Assembly: GCA_019775845.1 (NCBI GenBank)
Contig: JADQAV010000010.1
Location: 468,871-532,870 of the forward strand
Source of the DNA: Myrmaecium sp. VS I D KN 1
Taxonomy: Eukaryota > Ascomycota > Dothideomycetes > Valsariales > Valsariaceae
DNA length: 64,000 nucleotides
Direction of reading: 5' to 3'
Numbering within the stretch: position 1 is the first letter of the stretch; each line of letters starts with the position of its first letter. Positions 32,431 through 43,800 of this stretch are shown here, piece after piece. A model generated the notes under the pieces. It was not told the origin of the DNA and made no database searches. It worked only from the letters and a program-made list of their open reading frames with translations. The position numbers and the translations under genes are program-made.

Positions 32431-33026
32431 ATGACCACACCCTCAAGCTCCGAAACCGACACCCATGGTCTCGCGGCCGAGGAGCTGCGGATCCTGAGCG
32501 CGAAATGTCTGGAGGCGCGGGAGAAGGCATACTGTGCGTTTGAGGAACTGACCTGATCGATGTCAATGCGATGCGCTCACACTCCCACTTGTCAGGCCCT
32601 TACTCCTCCTTCCGCGTCGGCTGCGCCATCCTCCTCCACCCCAAGCCAAACGACCCATCCTCCACCTCCCCGACCATCATCACCGGCGCCAACATCGAAA
32701 ACGCCGCCTACCCGGTGGGGACCTGCGCCGAGCGCGTCGCGATGGGGACCGCCCTGCACGCGGGGTTCTTCCGCCAGCGCGGCGACGTGCGCGCCGTCGG
32801 CGTGGCGACGGATTTGGGACCGGGCGAGTTCGCCAGCCCTTGCGGCATGTGTCGGCAGTTCCTCAATGAGTTCCTCCTCCCGACGACCCCGGTCTTCATG
32901 CATGATCGCACGGGCGCGTACCGCGTGCGCACCATGGGGGAGCTGCTGCCGTGGGGGTTTGGACCCGATACGCTGCCGGTGCCGGAGAGGTTGAGGGAGG
33001 GGAGGGGGGTGGAAGGGGGGAGGTAA
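32431..33026 (+). CDS. Cytidine deaminase
   Basis: Two exons (32431-32533, 32596-33026) with a 62-base intron, phase 1, encode 177 aa. The splice rebuilds the family motif AYCPYSSFRVGCAILL. The zinc site is complete: Cys78 in NAAYPVGTCAERVA and Cys117/Cys120 in SPCGMCRQF, with the catalytic glutamate in CAER. The enzyme deaminates cytidine and deoxycytidine in pyrimidine salvage as a cytosolic tetramer, the counterpart of yeast Cdd1. The C-terminus after LPWGFGPDTLP is a Gly/Arg-rich tail that continues into purine-rich DNA and may be dispensable. The start lies directly after a long CT-rich tract, a common arrangement in fungal core promoters. Confidence 0.93.
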
Positions 33027-33925
33027 GGGATGGGGTGAGGGGGTGCTTGGCTGGGGTTGTGTATATGGCGTGCGCGGAACGTGGACTGGCGTTGGATGTA
33101 CATACGTATATACGCGATGAATGATGAGAGATGAATAGATAGCTGCGTCGTCGGTCACGAAGATAATGTGCGCGCTCACTAAGGCGGCGTGAGGTGGAGA
33201 CTGATTTGACCTGCAAGCTGCCAGATCGAGCGACAGCGGTTTATAGACTGATTAAAGTACAGAATGTATCAACAGGAACTACGAATTTATACAAGCATGC
33301 CCTGCCCACAATCCGTAAGGTAGCTGATTGCCCGACGGTCCCTTACGCCGCCGGCTCCCGTTGTCATGTCCCTCGGGTCTTCCGAAGCGAACTACCTACG
33401 GAAGACGACGTTGGGGCTCCGCCGTACCTAGTATCGGGTCACTAATTTAGTCTCACCCACTGACCCGACCGTTCCTCTCCTGTGCCCCCCTCCGCCTCCG
33501 CCTCCGCATCCGCTTCATCTGATCAAACTGATAAAAACAACATACCTACATATCGACAACACAGCACAGTCCCTTCTGTCTCGCATCGCTCAGCGGACAC
33601 AGGAAGGCAAAAGAGGTCGGACCGGATCTCGATCTCGATCTGCGATCCCCTGGCCCATGGCCCGCTGAATGTGACGCTCCTTACCAGACTCCCCCGGGTT
33701 ACCACCACCTGCACTCAGGAAACGACATCGACGACAGCGGAACCGGCCGACAGAAAGTCTGATTTGAGAAAAGAGGGAGATTTCTGTGTCACGCTTTGCA
33801 GTCGGCCAAAGGTCGTCGATTGAGGCCGTTTAGTTCGGTCGCTGTTGATATCTTCGGCTCGAAGCGACGTGATACCTGTACCTTTTCGCGGAAGCCGCAC
33901 GGTCGTTTGAGTGCTTCGGGCTAAA
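33027..33925. other. Intergenic: cytidine deaminase 3' region and pyrophosphatase promoter
   Basis: 899 bases. Direct repeats include CCTCCG hexamers at about 33488-33512 and GATCTC repeats at about 33627-33645. TACCTA words occur near 33407, 33425 and 33544. No gene or RNA is supported. Confidence 0.45.
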
Positions 33926-36163
33926 ATGGCTTCGCCGAAGCGGAAACTCTCACATCGAGGAGAAGGAGGAGGAAGGGGCAACAACCATCCGGCCTCGCCT
34001 ACGGACGCTGACGCTGACGCTGACGCCGACGCGCGTCTGCTTGTGAGTGACGAGGCCGAATACAGCGATGCCGAAGAGTGGGACAGCCAGAGCGGCGACG
34101 TGGCGGACATATTGCGGGAGGAGGAGGAGAGGGAGGAACTGCTGCTGGGCAGCAAGCCGGGTCGAGGCGCCGCCGAAGGATGGGGAAAGAGGGTGTTCGG
34201 ACAAAAGGATGGGGAGTCACGGAGGAAGACGAGCAGCCGCAAGAGCAGGAGGCCGAATGCCGGCAAAAAGGCGAATCGGGAGGTCATGTACGAGATGGAG
34301 GAGGGAGGGCAGGTGAGCAGCGGCAGCAGCAGCGGAAGCGAGCTCGGCGACACCCCCGCGCACCACCACGCCGGGGCCCCGCGATTCCCGCTGGCGAGGA
34401 GGAAGCGGCGGGCTTGGAAGCGCGTCCTCCTTCACTTGGGCATCGGCGTGCTCTTCCTCATCCTGCTGCTGTTTGCCTGGCGCGCCTCGCACCACGACCG
34501 TCGCCGCCCCGCCGCCGCCGCACGGCCGCTGCGCTCCAACGGCACCCACCTGTTCGCCCCGACCACCATCCTCATCTCCCTCGACGGCTTCCGGGCCGAC
34601 TTCCTCCAGCGCAACCTCACGCCCGCGCTGTCCGCGCTCATGCGTGACGGGGTGTCGCCGCGGTACATGATGCCCTCCTTCCCCTCCGTCACCTTCCCGA
34701 ACCACTACACCATCATCACCGGCCTGTACCCGGAGGCACACGGGGTGGTGGGGAACAGCTTCTGGGACCCGGCCGTGGCGCAGGAGTTCTGGTACACGGA
34801 CCCGGCGCGCAGCCTGGAGGCGCGCTGGTGGGGTGGCCAGCCGCTGTGGACGACGGCGGAGCGGCAGGGGTTGAAGGCCGCGGTGCACATGTGGCCGGGC
34901 AGCGAGGTGGAGCTGGCGGAGGGCGAGGTGGGGATCAGCTACCTGGATCGGTACAACGGGAGCGAGGTGCTGGAGCGGAAGGTGCAGCGCTTGCTCGGCT
35001 GGCTGGACCTGCCGGGCCCGGAGGTCGGGCTGGAGGGCGGGGACGAACGGCCTCAGTTCATTGCGGCTTACGTGCCGAACGTGGATGCGGATGGGCATCG
35101 GTACGGACCGAACAGCACGGAGATCCGGGGCACGATCGCCAAGGTGGATGGGATGCTGGGCGATTTGTTCGCGGGCTTGGAGGCGAGGAACCTGACGGAC
35201 GTGGTGAACGTGGTGATCGTGAGCGACCACGGGATGGCGACGACGGACACGAGCCGGCTGGTGCAGTTCGAAGATCTGATTGATCCGTCGCTGGTAAGCC
35301 ACACGGACGGCTGGCCGCTGTACGGGCTCCGGCTGAAGGACGAGAGCAGGCTGGAGGAAGTCTACCACGATCTCAAGAAGAAGGCGGCCGACATGGAGAG
35401 CATCGAGGTCTACCTCCGGGACCAGGACATGCCCGCGCGCTACCACTTCCGCCGCAACGCGCGCATCGCCCCGCTCTGGCTCATCCCCCGCGCCGGCTGG
35501 GCCATCGTCCAGCGGGCCGAGCTGGACCTGTCCAAGCTGGGCGACGGCGAGGTCTACCACCCCCGCGGCCTGCACGGCTACGACCACGAGCACCCGCTCA
35601 TGCGCGCCATCTTCCTCGCCCGCGGACCCGCCTTCCTCGGCCCGGACGCCCCTCCCGGCAGCCGCCTCCCGCCCTTTCAGAACACTGAGCTGTACAACCT
35701 CCTTTGCGACAGCCTCGGTCTTGAGCCGGCGCCGAATAACGGCACCTGGCGTCTGCCCCTCCGCGCCGAGGGCCGCCACGGCGACGGTGATCCGGCTGAG
35801 CTTGAGGACCCGCCTGCCGATCCCGTCTCCGTCTCCGTCTCCGTCGCCTCTCCTTCCGCTCCCGGGTCGTCGGCACCGACGACCGCGACATCTCTACCAG
35901 CGTTGCCAGCCTCAGTCATCCCCTTCGTACCGCCGTATCTGCCCGCGACGCCGACGCCTGTGTCGCCGGTGGAGTCGGAGGCACCTGAGGCTCCTGCTAC
36001 CGGGGCCGCTGATGAGGCGGGGAAGGAGCAGGATGGTGATGCTCGTCCCGGTAGCAAGGCTGGCTGGCTCCAGTGGCTGACGGACAAGCTGGAGGCGGCG
36101 AAGGATTGGGTGAGCGGGGCGGTGGGGAAGGCGACGGGGAATGGATCAGGATCCCGGAGGTGA
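33926..36163 (+). CDS. Type II membrane nucleotide pyrophosphatase/phosphodiesterase (NPP family)
   Basis: A single frame of 745 aa from the ATG at 33926 (CTAAAATGGCT). An Arg/Lys- and acid-rich cytosolic N-terminus of about 165 residues, with an Asp-Ala repeat (DADADADADA), precedes one hydrophobic segment (about 166-187, LLHLGIGVLFLILLLFAW), so the catalytic domain should be extracellular or in the secretory lumen. The phosphodiesterase domain begins at ILISLDGFRADFL, has the nucleophile Thr256 in PSVTFPNHYT, metal ligands in NVDADGHRYG and VSDHGM, and the H of GYDHEHPLM. Yeast Npp1/Npp2 relatives hydrolyse extracellular nucleotide phosphodiesters during phosphate scavenging. The tail is Pro/Ser/Ala-rich with a Val-Ser-Val-Ser repeat. 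Several N-glycosylation sites are present. Confidence 0.93.
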   Translation: MASPKRKLSHRGEGGGRGNNHPASPTDADADADADARLLVSDEAEYSDAEEWDSQSGDVADILREEEEREELLLGSKPGRGAAEGWGKRVFGQKDGESRRKTSSRKSRRPNAGKKANREVMYEMEEGGQVSSGSSSGSELGDTPAHHHAGAPRFPLARRKRRAWKRVLLHLGIGVLFLILLLFAWRASHHDRRRPAAAARPLRSNGTHLFAPTTILISLDGFRADFLQRNLTPALSALMRDGVSPRYMMPSFPSVTFPNHYTIITGLYPEAHGVVGNSFWDPAVAQEFWYTDPARSLEARWWGGQPLWTTAERQGLKAAVHMWPGSEVELAEGEVGISYLDRYNGSEVLERKVQRLLGWLDLPGPEVGLEGGDERPQFIAAYVPNVDADGHRYGPNSTEIRGTIAKVDGMLGDLFAGLEARNLTDVVNVVIVSDHGMATTDTSRLVQFEDLIDPSLVSHTDGWPLYGLRLKDESRLEEVYHDLKKKAADMESIEVYLRDQDMPARYHFRRNARIAPLWLIPRAGWAIVQRAELDLSKLGDGEVYHPRGLHGYDHEHPLMRAIFLARGPAFLGPDAPPGSRLPPFQNTELYNLLCDSLGLEPAPNNGTWRLPLRAEGRHGDGDPAELEDPPADPVSVSVSVASPSAPGSSAPTTATSLPALPASVIPFVPPYLPATPTPVSPVESEAPEAPATGAADEAGKEQDGDARPGSKAGWLQWLTDKLEAAKDWVSGAVGKATGNGSGSRR

Positions 36164-37610
36164 TGGTGATGCTGAGGGTGCTGGAGGGGATATGGGTGGG
36201 CGTGGATATCCCTTTTCTTTTGTTATCTCAGGCCTTTTTTGTGTCCTACTTTTCTAGGTGCTTTTTACGACGTTGATCTGGTATTGGAGAAAGGGGGCCA
36301 GAGGAAGGAAACGTAAAGCTTTCTGTATAATTGGGTCGGATTTTTTAAGTGATGCAGGCACGTAAATTTGATCACTTCTTTTGTTGTTCCTAGGCATCAT
36401 CTCACTGCCGTCTCCTCCTCTTCCCTCCTTCTTGCCTTGTGAAAAGCTAGGACCGTTCGCGCGAGGCTGGGTTGGACTGTGCTGGTGAGGACTCGTTGAA
36501 GAAAAAGAAGATAAAAAGACTTCATCTGGCTATAGAGATGGATGTGGATTTAGATCCCTCATTCTTCTGCTCCATTCCTTTGTTACCTTGCCATTCAGAG
36601 TAATTTCTGTCTTAAGGCCTTCGTCATGACGTTGCCGAGTGGGAAAGTTCGTAGGTGTTTATTTATTGATTTCTGTACCTTCTTTTACGGAAGGTTTCGT
36701 GGACATTGAATTTTACTTGGCTTGCGAGTGTAGAGATATACAGATATACCAGCAAACACACTTCATCAACGACCGGTGTGTACAGTTTCAAGTTCGGGGT
36801 CCGTCAGGTTTAGCCTCCCCCATCCCCATCTCCGTCCCACTCATCCTCGTTGTCCCGGACGCGAGAATCAGTAAGCAAATAATAGCATGCAGTATCAACA
36901 AGGGTCCCTCTCTACTAATCCACTCCATCTGGGTCTAGGGTCTGGATATAGGTATCCATGTCCACACGAGACGTGACGTCAACAAATCAATAAATAAACA
37001 AGTAAACAAATAAACATATGCTGCTAAACCCCTCATTCGCTCTGTCCTCCCCGCCCTCTTCTCGCAGTGAGAAAGAGGGTGATGACCGGCATGGTGCGTC
37101 TTGCGTCGGATTAGATAGACTGGGATTGGATTGGAGCATCAAGAAATGACCGGGGAGTGTGGGTTGATTGAGTGAGTGAGTGAGTGAATGGAAAAAGAGC
37201 CCTTGCTCATAGTCTGTTTGTCTCGAGGTGAATACCGTGCCGTATATATTTCCCTTGCCTTTCTCGCCGGCTGTACTGATTTTAACCCTAACCGTTAGTA
37301 AACCTGAATCACCATGGATGCCCTGTCAGTATAGTATTAGCTTCTAGTTTCCTTCCCTTATTTTTATCACTTTTGCTCTTTGAGTTCGTCACAATGGCAC
37401 TTCAGTTGTTCGAGGAAGGAAACAAAAACAAACAACGAAAAGAGAAGGTAAAGAGCAACCAACAAAGCACTGAGCAACCGATCCCCCTTTCGGCCGGGGT
37501 TCGAGGCTCAACTGCATGGGAACGGGGGAAGAAGAGGTGGGGGATTGCAGGGATGCTGGCATGGTTGGATGGGATGGGATGGGATACGCGAGTGTTGTGT
37601 GTGTACAGTA

Positions 37611-37857
37611 CCACCCACGCGGTTGACAAAATAACGCGACCACCAAAGCAGGATCCTCACTATATTAACGAAGAGACCTCATTATGAATACGTAACGAAA
37701 AGTCTTCAGAATTTAGAAAAAATAGTTTAGAAGGATAGAATCGCCTCTTCTATCTTTATTAATGACTTTTCTTAACTTTTATCTATTATATACGGCTAAT
37801 ATTCTAGTATCGCCGGTTAATGTACGGTCGCGTTATTTTGTCAACCGCGTGCCACAG
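37611..37857. mobile_element. MITE-like non-autonomous DNA transposon, about 247 bp, with 26-bp perfect terminal inverted repeats
   Basis: The arm CACGCGGTTGACAAAATAAC(GCGACC) at 37616-37641 is repeated exactly, inverted, at 37826-37851. The interior (37642-37825) is strongly AT-rich compared with its surroundings and partly folds back on itself (CGAAAAGTC with GACTTTTC, AAGGATAGAA with TTCTATCTTT). No coding sequence fits inside. Both ends are flanked by ACAGTA (37605-37610 and 37854-37859), so the target duplication is either TA, as for Tc1/mariner/Fot1 elements, or the longer ACAGTA. The outermost few bases of the two arms do not match, so the exact ends are uncertain. I saw no second copy or transposase in this window. 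Confidence 0.8.
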
Positions 37858-37932
37858 TAGGTAGGTATATGTGCGGTTGGCGCGGCGACGTTGGTTTCAC
37901 ACTTGACATCAAAGCAAAGGAAAAGGAAAAGG

Positions 37933-37954
37933 AAAAAAAAAAAAAAAAAAAAAA
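37933..37954 (+). repeat. Poly(A) run, 22 bases, with a second 18-base run at 38102-38119
   Basis: Two uninterrupted A-runs about 150 bases apart follow the MITE-like element. The sequence between them has no similarity I recognise to a LINE or SINE, and no target duplication is clear, so simple slippage is the conservative reading. Confidence 0.6.
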
Positions 37955-40812
37955 CAATACGATGAGACGCATATACACGTGTGTGTCTACACGCCAGCTG
38001 CCCTTCCCCTCAGCGCGGGGAGATGGTATACAGTACATCCATGCTGTGCCACTTTTTATTTTTCTTCTTCGTTCCCTCGACGGCATCTCCGGACCGCCGA
38101 GAAAAAAAAAAAAAAAAAAGAAGAGCATGTCACCGCAGCCGGAGTGCTGTACCATGTATGTATGTATTGTAGGTACCACAGTATACAGATTGCTTTTGCT
38201 TTTGCTTTGCATTTGTCCTGCGACCCCGCGTGGTATGATGATGGCGATATCGTGAAGCCACGCGCGCGCGGGTGCGGGTGCGGGCGGGAGAAGATCATAT
38301 GGTGGAGCGGGGGAACACATGGTGCGAGGGACTCGTGTGAGTGTTTGCTTGAGAGTTCTTTTGCTGGGTGATGGGGTGTTGTGATGTTATATATATGCTA
38401 TATAATATATGGATACTGTATGGATTGTATGGATGTATGGCTGTATGGCTGTATGGGCCAGCTTGACGGTCAGTGAAGAAGGATCTTTTTAGCGATGACA
38501 GCGACTGCTCTGTATTTCACTGTACCTACATAGGGTATAGATTTGTTTATTGATTGTTAATATGTTTCCTCTTTATTTCGGGGCCATCTTTCTTCAACAA
38601 CCCGGCGGGTTAGAGATGTAGCGAGCTACCAGTAGTGAGCGAGCCTTGTCACGTCTACTTTCTCCGCCACGACGACGAGCTACTGTACTTATAGCACAGT
38701 ACAGACGTAACCACCGTGTACATCGATCATTTTTCACCTTCGAGACCACGGCGAGGCTGGCAAGGAAGAGGTCTGTATATCTATCTGCTCCTTCGACCAG
38801 ACAACCAAGAGATTTGGCGAAAGGAAACCATATCGGATCGAAAGCACAGCCGGGGGTCGTCGGGAGGGAGGGGGAGCGCACGCAATCACCTACCCGGCCT
38901 CTTGGAACTGCCCTGGGTCCGGCTGGGTGAGTTGATTGATTATTATGTACGTTCGAACAAAGATGGAAGGGAAGGGGAGAGGAGAAAGTGCTGCTCCTCC
39001 GGTCAGATATGAAAAGACACTTGCCGTAGGTACTGCAATCGGTAAATAAATGGTAGGTATTCTTGATCAGCAGCACGACGGGAGACTTTTTGGTCCCAGG
39101 GACGACGGTGCAAGGCAAGGATGTCCTGGATCAAGCAGGTGAGTGAAGAAAGGGAAGAGAGAGTGGTTGAGTGGGTGGATAGGTAGGTGGAGTGTGGGTG
39201 GCTATGTGTTGTGTGCGAATGCATGTGCGTGCGTGTGTCCCTCATACATATACAGGTATTACTGTATGTATGAGTGCAGTGAGTATGATGTATCTATCCA
39301 TGGATGTACGTTACGTGGGCAGGCAGATAGACATACGTCTGTTTCGGCTGAACGATGGGAAGATCATCCATCCCCCATTCACGAATGAGATGTGCTTGTC
39401 GGCTCCGGACGGGGACGGGCGAGATGATGAAACGGGGAGGGATGATGGGACGGATGTGATGGATGGATGAGGTGGACACAGGGAATCGGATCATCAAGGT
39501 CCAGCCAGGTCGGGACGCGAAGCAGCCGAGTAGTATTTAGCAGCAGCAGAAGACCGAAGCACCGACTTTTTACCTTTTCTTTCCTTTTACTCACCCATCA
39601 CTCACTACTCTGCCTGCGCACACACTCGGGATGGTTAGGTGAGCAGCAGACCACGAACAGCAGCGGGTGGCAGCAACCGGCGGCGACCGCGGCGGCGGAC
39701 GGATTAGCGGCCCAGTGAGAGGGAGAGGCCAGCGCGCAGGCCGCACGCTCCTCCCCTTCGGCGAGGCCCAGGGCAAGCAAGCGCCTTTTCCACCGTCGAT
39801 TGGCCGTTTTACCGGGCGAGCGTAGCGGGGCCATTTTGGTTGGAGGGGGAAGGAAGAGAGGCTGGGAGGCTGACGGATGTGCGCCGAGGAGGGGAAGGGG
39901 AGGGGTGGCCCGGCCAGGTTATCGCGGGCGGATGTGCATCGGTTAGGGTCGTTGCAATACGTCGTTTTAGCGACGGGCTCTGCAAGCCGGTGAATTCATA
40001 TTGCAGATTGCCAGTAAAAGGCAGGAGAGCCCCGGTCCACGTGACGCGGCCGCTTTGTTTGGCGTTCCTTGAGGCTTAGCGTGTGGGTGTGCGTGATGGC
40101 TGGATGGGTGGGTGGATGGATGGGATGTGCAGGTGTGTCTCTCTCCGTTGTCCGTGTCGCAGTGCAGCGCAGCGCAGGGCCCCCCCCTAACCACCCACCC
40201 ACCCACCACCCTAAGAACCCGAGCACTAGCCGACTAGTCGCGGTGGTCCGCCAGAACCTCTCTTGTCACCCCCCCCCAGTCCCCCGTCGCGCTTCGCCGA
40301 ACGTGAGAAGAACAGTAGTGAGAGCGAGAGCGAGAGCGAGAAGGCATCCTATCCCGTCTGCGTCTGCGTCTGTCATCGGCGTGGGTGTGCCCCGCTTGGA
40401 TTCCTGAGCCAAAAATTACCACACCCGGAATCCCTTCTCTAACGACCTACTACTGCCCTACTCTCTGCCATCACTCAACAAACCTCACTGCACCTCCAAT
40501 CGCCCTTCCCACCTTGCCATGCGCTGCACGTAGCCCGGCCGCATCCCAGACTGACACCGTTGGCCCTCTTCCTCCCCACGATTCGTCCACCCCGCCGTTT
40601 CAATTCACGCCCGCGAACGCTTCCTCGGACCTCGCTCGCGACGACGGCCTCGCCTTCCCACGGCGGTCCTCGTACCGACACGGCCTCATCTCCCATGATG
40701 GTCATGTCCAAGACGGCCTTCTAACACGCGATCACTCTGCTTACCCGCGGAAGCACCCGACTGCCGCCATTCCTGCACCCTACTCGACATCCGGGCCGGT
40801 CCACCTCCCGCG

Positions 40813-43800
40813 ATGGCGGACGACGACACGACCAAGAAGCCGTTCCTGGCTCCCCCAGCCGTAGCCGCGCTGCGGGGCGAGCCGACCGCGAAGAACCCGA
40901 GAATACCAATGGAGCGAACGATCAGTGAGGACATCCGCGAACAACGCCAGGACCTGAGGGAGGCGGCGGAGCACAGCCTAAACGTGGTCATGGACCTTGG
41001 ACTGGACGGTTGCATCCGATGGGTCAGCCCCTCGTGGGAGCAGGTCGTCGGCACTCCGGTAGGATCGGTGCAAGGAAAGCCCATCACCGACTTCCTCGTT
41101 GGCAACGCCTCCACCTTCGCCGATACCGTCGAGACCATGAAGAAAGACGATTCCCGGAGCCAGATCATCCGCTTCCAGGTCAAGATGGGCCCGCTATCCG
41201 TGCTGAGACCGCGACGGGAGGAGAACGCCATTGACATCCCGTCGGCGTCGCCCGCGGATCTGGAAAACGACCATGTCTTGAATCTAGAGGCGCAAGGCAT
41301 CATGGTCTACGACCTCACGTCCGGCGTGGAAAGTCATGTAAGTCGGAAAATGTGAAAAACTCATGTGCTCTTGTCCTCTGATATGCGTACAGACTATGTG
41401 GATGCTCCGGCCGGCTGTCGTCCGTGAAGTGACCATCGACCTCCCCAAAGTCCTCGTCAACTCCCTGGGTGTCGGTGCTGAAGTGCTTGCGCAGTACTTG
41501 ACGACTCTTGCTGAGCAAGGAGCAACGGACCCGGCCAGCCATGCGCCCCCACTTCCTGTGCTATGTCGAATTTGCGAGCGCCAGATCACTCCCTGGTGGT
41601 TTGAGAAGCATACGGAGGTCTGCTTGCAAGAACACCGGTCAGAGATGGAAGTGCAAATTGCTCAAGAGAACCTTGCTGAGCATCGCAATGCCATTGTCAA
41701 AGTTTTAGATGCTTTCGAAGCCGCATCCAACGCCCACCGCGCCCCGTCTGTCGATCCGGTCACTACGCCTACCATTACACCGGAATACAAAGGATTGCCG
41801 ATCAACCCACCATCCACACCTTCGTCAGGTCCGTCATCAGGCAGAGCCTCCCCTGCATCGCCACCATCGCGGTCTTTGGAACGGTCTACTGGAATAGGCC
41901 ATCAACGAGCGAGGTCCTTCGCCGTCCGACGGCCCGTCACGCGCATTGTCGAGCTTGTACTTGACTTGTGCGATACCGCCATGGAAATCAACACGCCCGC
42001 CATCAAGGAGACACGTGGTGCGGGCGCGGAAATCCGAACGCAATCGCCCCAGTCCGAGAATCGTATCTCCCAAGTGATCGGGTGGCAATCGCCCAGCTCT
42101 GGCAGCATGGAACAGGAACCGGGTCTCGCTGCGCTGTGCGAAGATACGGCAAGACTAGCCAAGGACAAGGTTGATGCAGTCATCCGTCATCGCCGCATAC
42201 TCGAGTATTCGGAGCGGATCCGATGTGAGTTCGACCTCCTCGTGCACGAATGCATCGACGAGGCAATGCGGAAAGCAGCCCGCTTGGCTGCTGGAGAAGA
42301 TAGCGATTCGAGCGGCTCGGAATTTCAGATTGGGGAGGAGACTCCGAACGACACGGCCGAAACCCCTCTCGAGGAAGGTATATTTGCTGGCTCCTTCGAT
42401 GGGGGACCTTCAGCCATGGCACAGGCCCTCCGGAACGCCTCTGAGAACTCTCTCCCTGCTCGCTTGGCTCGACGCACCTCTTCCGGAGCCAATTCCGCCA
42501 GATCCAGCAGCCCGCGCGGGACGCAAACGCCTCGGTCACACGGAGGTGCTATGAGCATCGTTTCTCAGAGTAAACGTGCTTCTATGCATCTGGAGAGTGA
42601 TGCAGGGGCTGAAAGTGATACGAGCGTTCGTTCATCGGTTTTCTCGGGGCCTCGGAGGGCGGATTCGCCAGGTTCGGAGCTGGGGCTCACTCGCGTCGCC
42701 AGTTCAAGGGAACGAAAACGTCGAAGCCTCATCCTTCCGAGCGTCATGGGCAACAGCAGACAACAGTCGCCGGCGCGGAACATGGCTCCACCACCGTCAT
42801 CTCCCCTCCGGATGTCGAAACCCCGGTTCTCAAGTGGGGCAGAAGGCGCACAATCTCCTATCACATCACCTGTTCTTTCCACCAGCGATTTCTCGTCTCC
42901 CGTGATCTCCGCGCAGCAGATGCACCACCATCGTCGCCAATCCTCTACAGCTGGATCGGATGTCCTTCGTATGCCCGTTTCTCCCCGGCTGATACCCGCC
43001 AGCAACCCGCAACCGCGGGCCGTGCCGCCCTCTATCAAGGATTTCGAGATCATCAAACCAATCAGCAAAGGGGCTTTCGGCAGTGTCTATCTCTCCAAAA
43101 AGAAGTCGACTGGCGACTACTATGCCATTAAGGTCTTGAAGAAAGCAGATATGATTGCTAAGAATCAGGTGACCAACGTCAAGGCTGAGCGAGCTATCAT
43201 GATGTGGCAGAGTGAGAGCGATTTTGTTGCTAAACTTTACTGGACCTTTTCAAGCAAGGACTACCTCTACCTGGTCATGGAGTATCTCAATGGTGGCGAC
43301 TGCGCTTCCTTGATCAAGGTTCTTGGTGCACTACCGGAGGATTGGGCGAAGAAGTATCTCGCCGAAGTTGTCCTTGGCGTAGAGCATTTGCACAATCGCG
43401 GAATCGTCCATCGAGATCTAAAGCCGGATAACCTGTTGATTGGTCCGCAAGGACACCTCAAGCTAACAGACTTTGGTTTGTCCCGCATGGGACTGATAGG
43501 ACGTCAGAAGCGAGTACTCAACAGCAAAGCCGAGGACACGGCTCCTGACCTCCTCAAGCAGGGCCCTTTCCAGCGAGCACCGTCTGGAAACTCGTCAAGA
43601 TCTGCTTCATTTGATTTGCAGGGCAATATCTCACCTTCCCAGACTCCAAGTTTGACACCGGCCTGCGCGAGCGAAGTTGGCCAGCCATCGTACTTCAGTC
43701 TTAGTAGAGAGACTTCGCATCACAGAGAAGCGTCTAGACGGACCTCCGGCGCCAGGAGTGACAATGGCGATACGGAGACCTTGCAGACGATGTTTCGCCG

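Larger units (their letters stand above)
36164..40812. other. Long intergenic region upstream of rim15
   Basis: The largest gap in the window (4.65 kb). It holds the pyrophosphatase 3' UTR, a GAGTGAGTGAGT run near 37168-37185, a telomere-like TAACCCTAACC at about 37273-37283, GGATG pentamers next to the MITE-like element at 37611-37857, two long A-runs (37933-37954 and 38102-38119), a TA-rich and GTATGGAT-rich stretch (38385-38455), ACCCACCC runs (40188-40210) and a GAGAGC repeat (40320-40342). The last kilobase is the probable rim15 promoter and leader. No open frame shows a recognisable product. Confidence 0.5.

Noticed and set aside
34217-35779. 520-codon open frame on the minus strand
   Set aside because: It lies exactly antisense to the pyrophosphatase gene and has the biased Arg/Leu/Val composition of a shadow frame in GC-rich coding DNA.
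37488-37512. Possible tRNA B-box (GGGTTCGAGGCTC)
   Set aside because: No matching A-box or acceptor stem could be found at the right distance.
37933-38119. Two poly(A) runs considered as tails of a retroposon
   Set aside because: No target duplication, no coding remnant and no internal promoter boxes; slippage is simpler.
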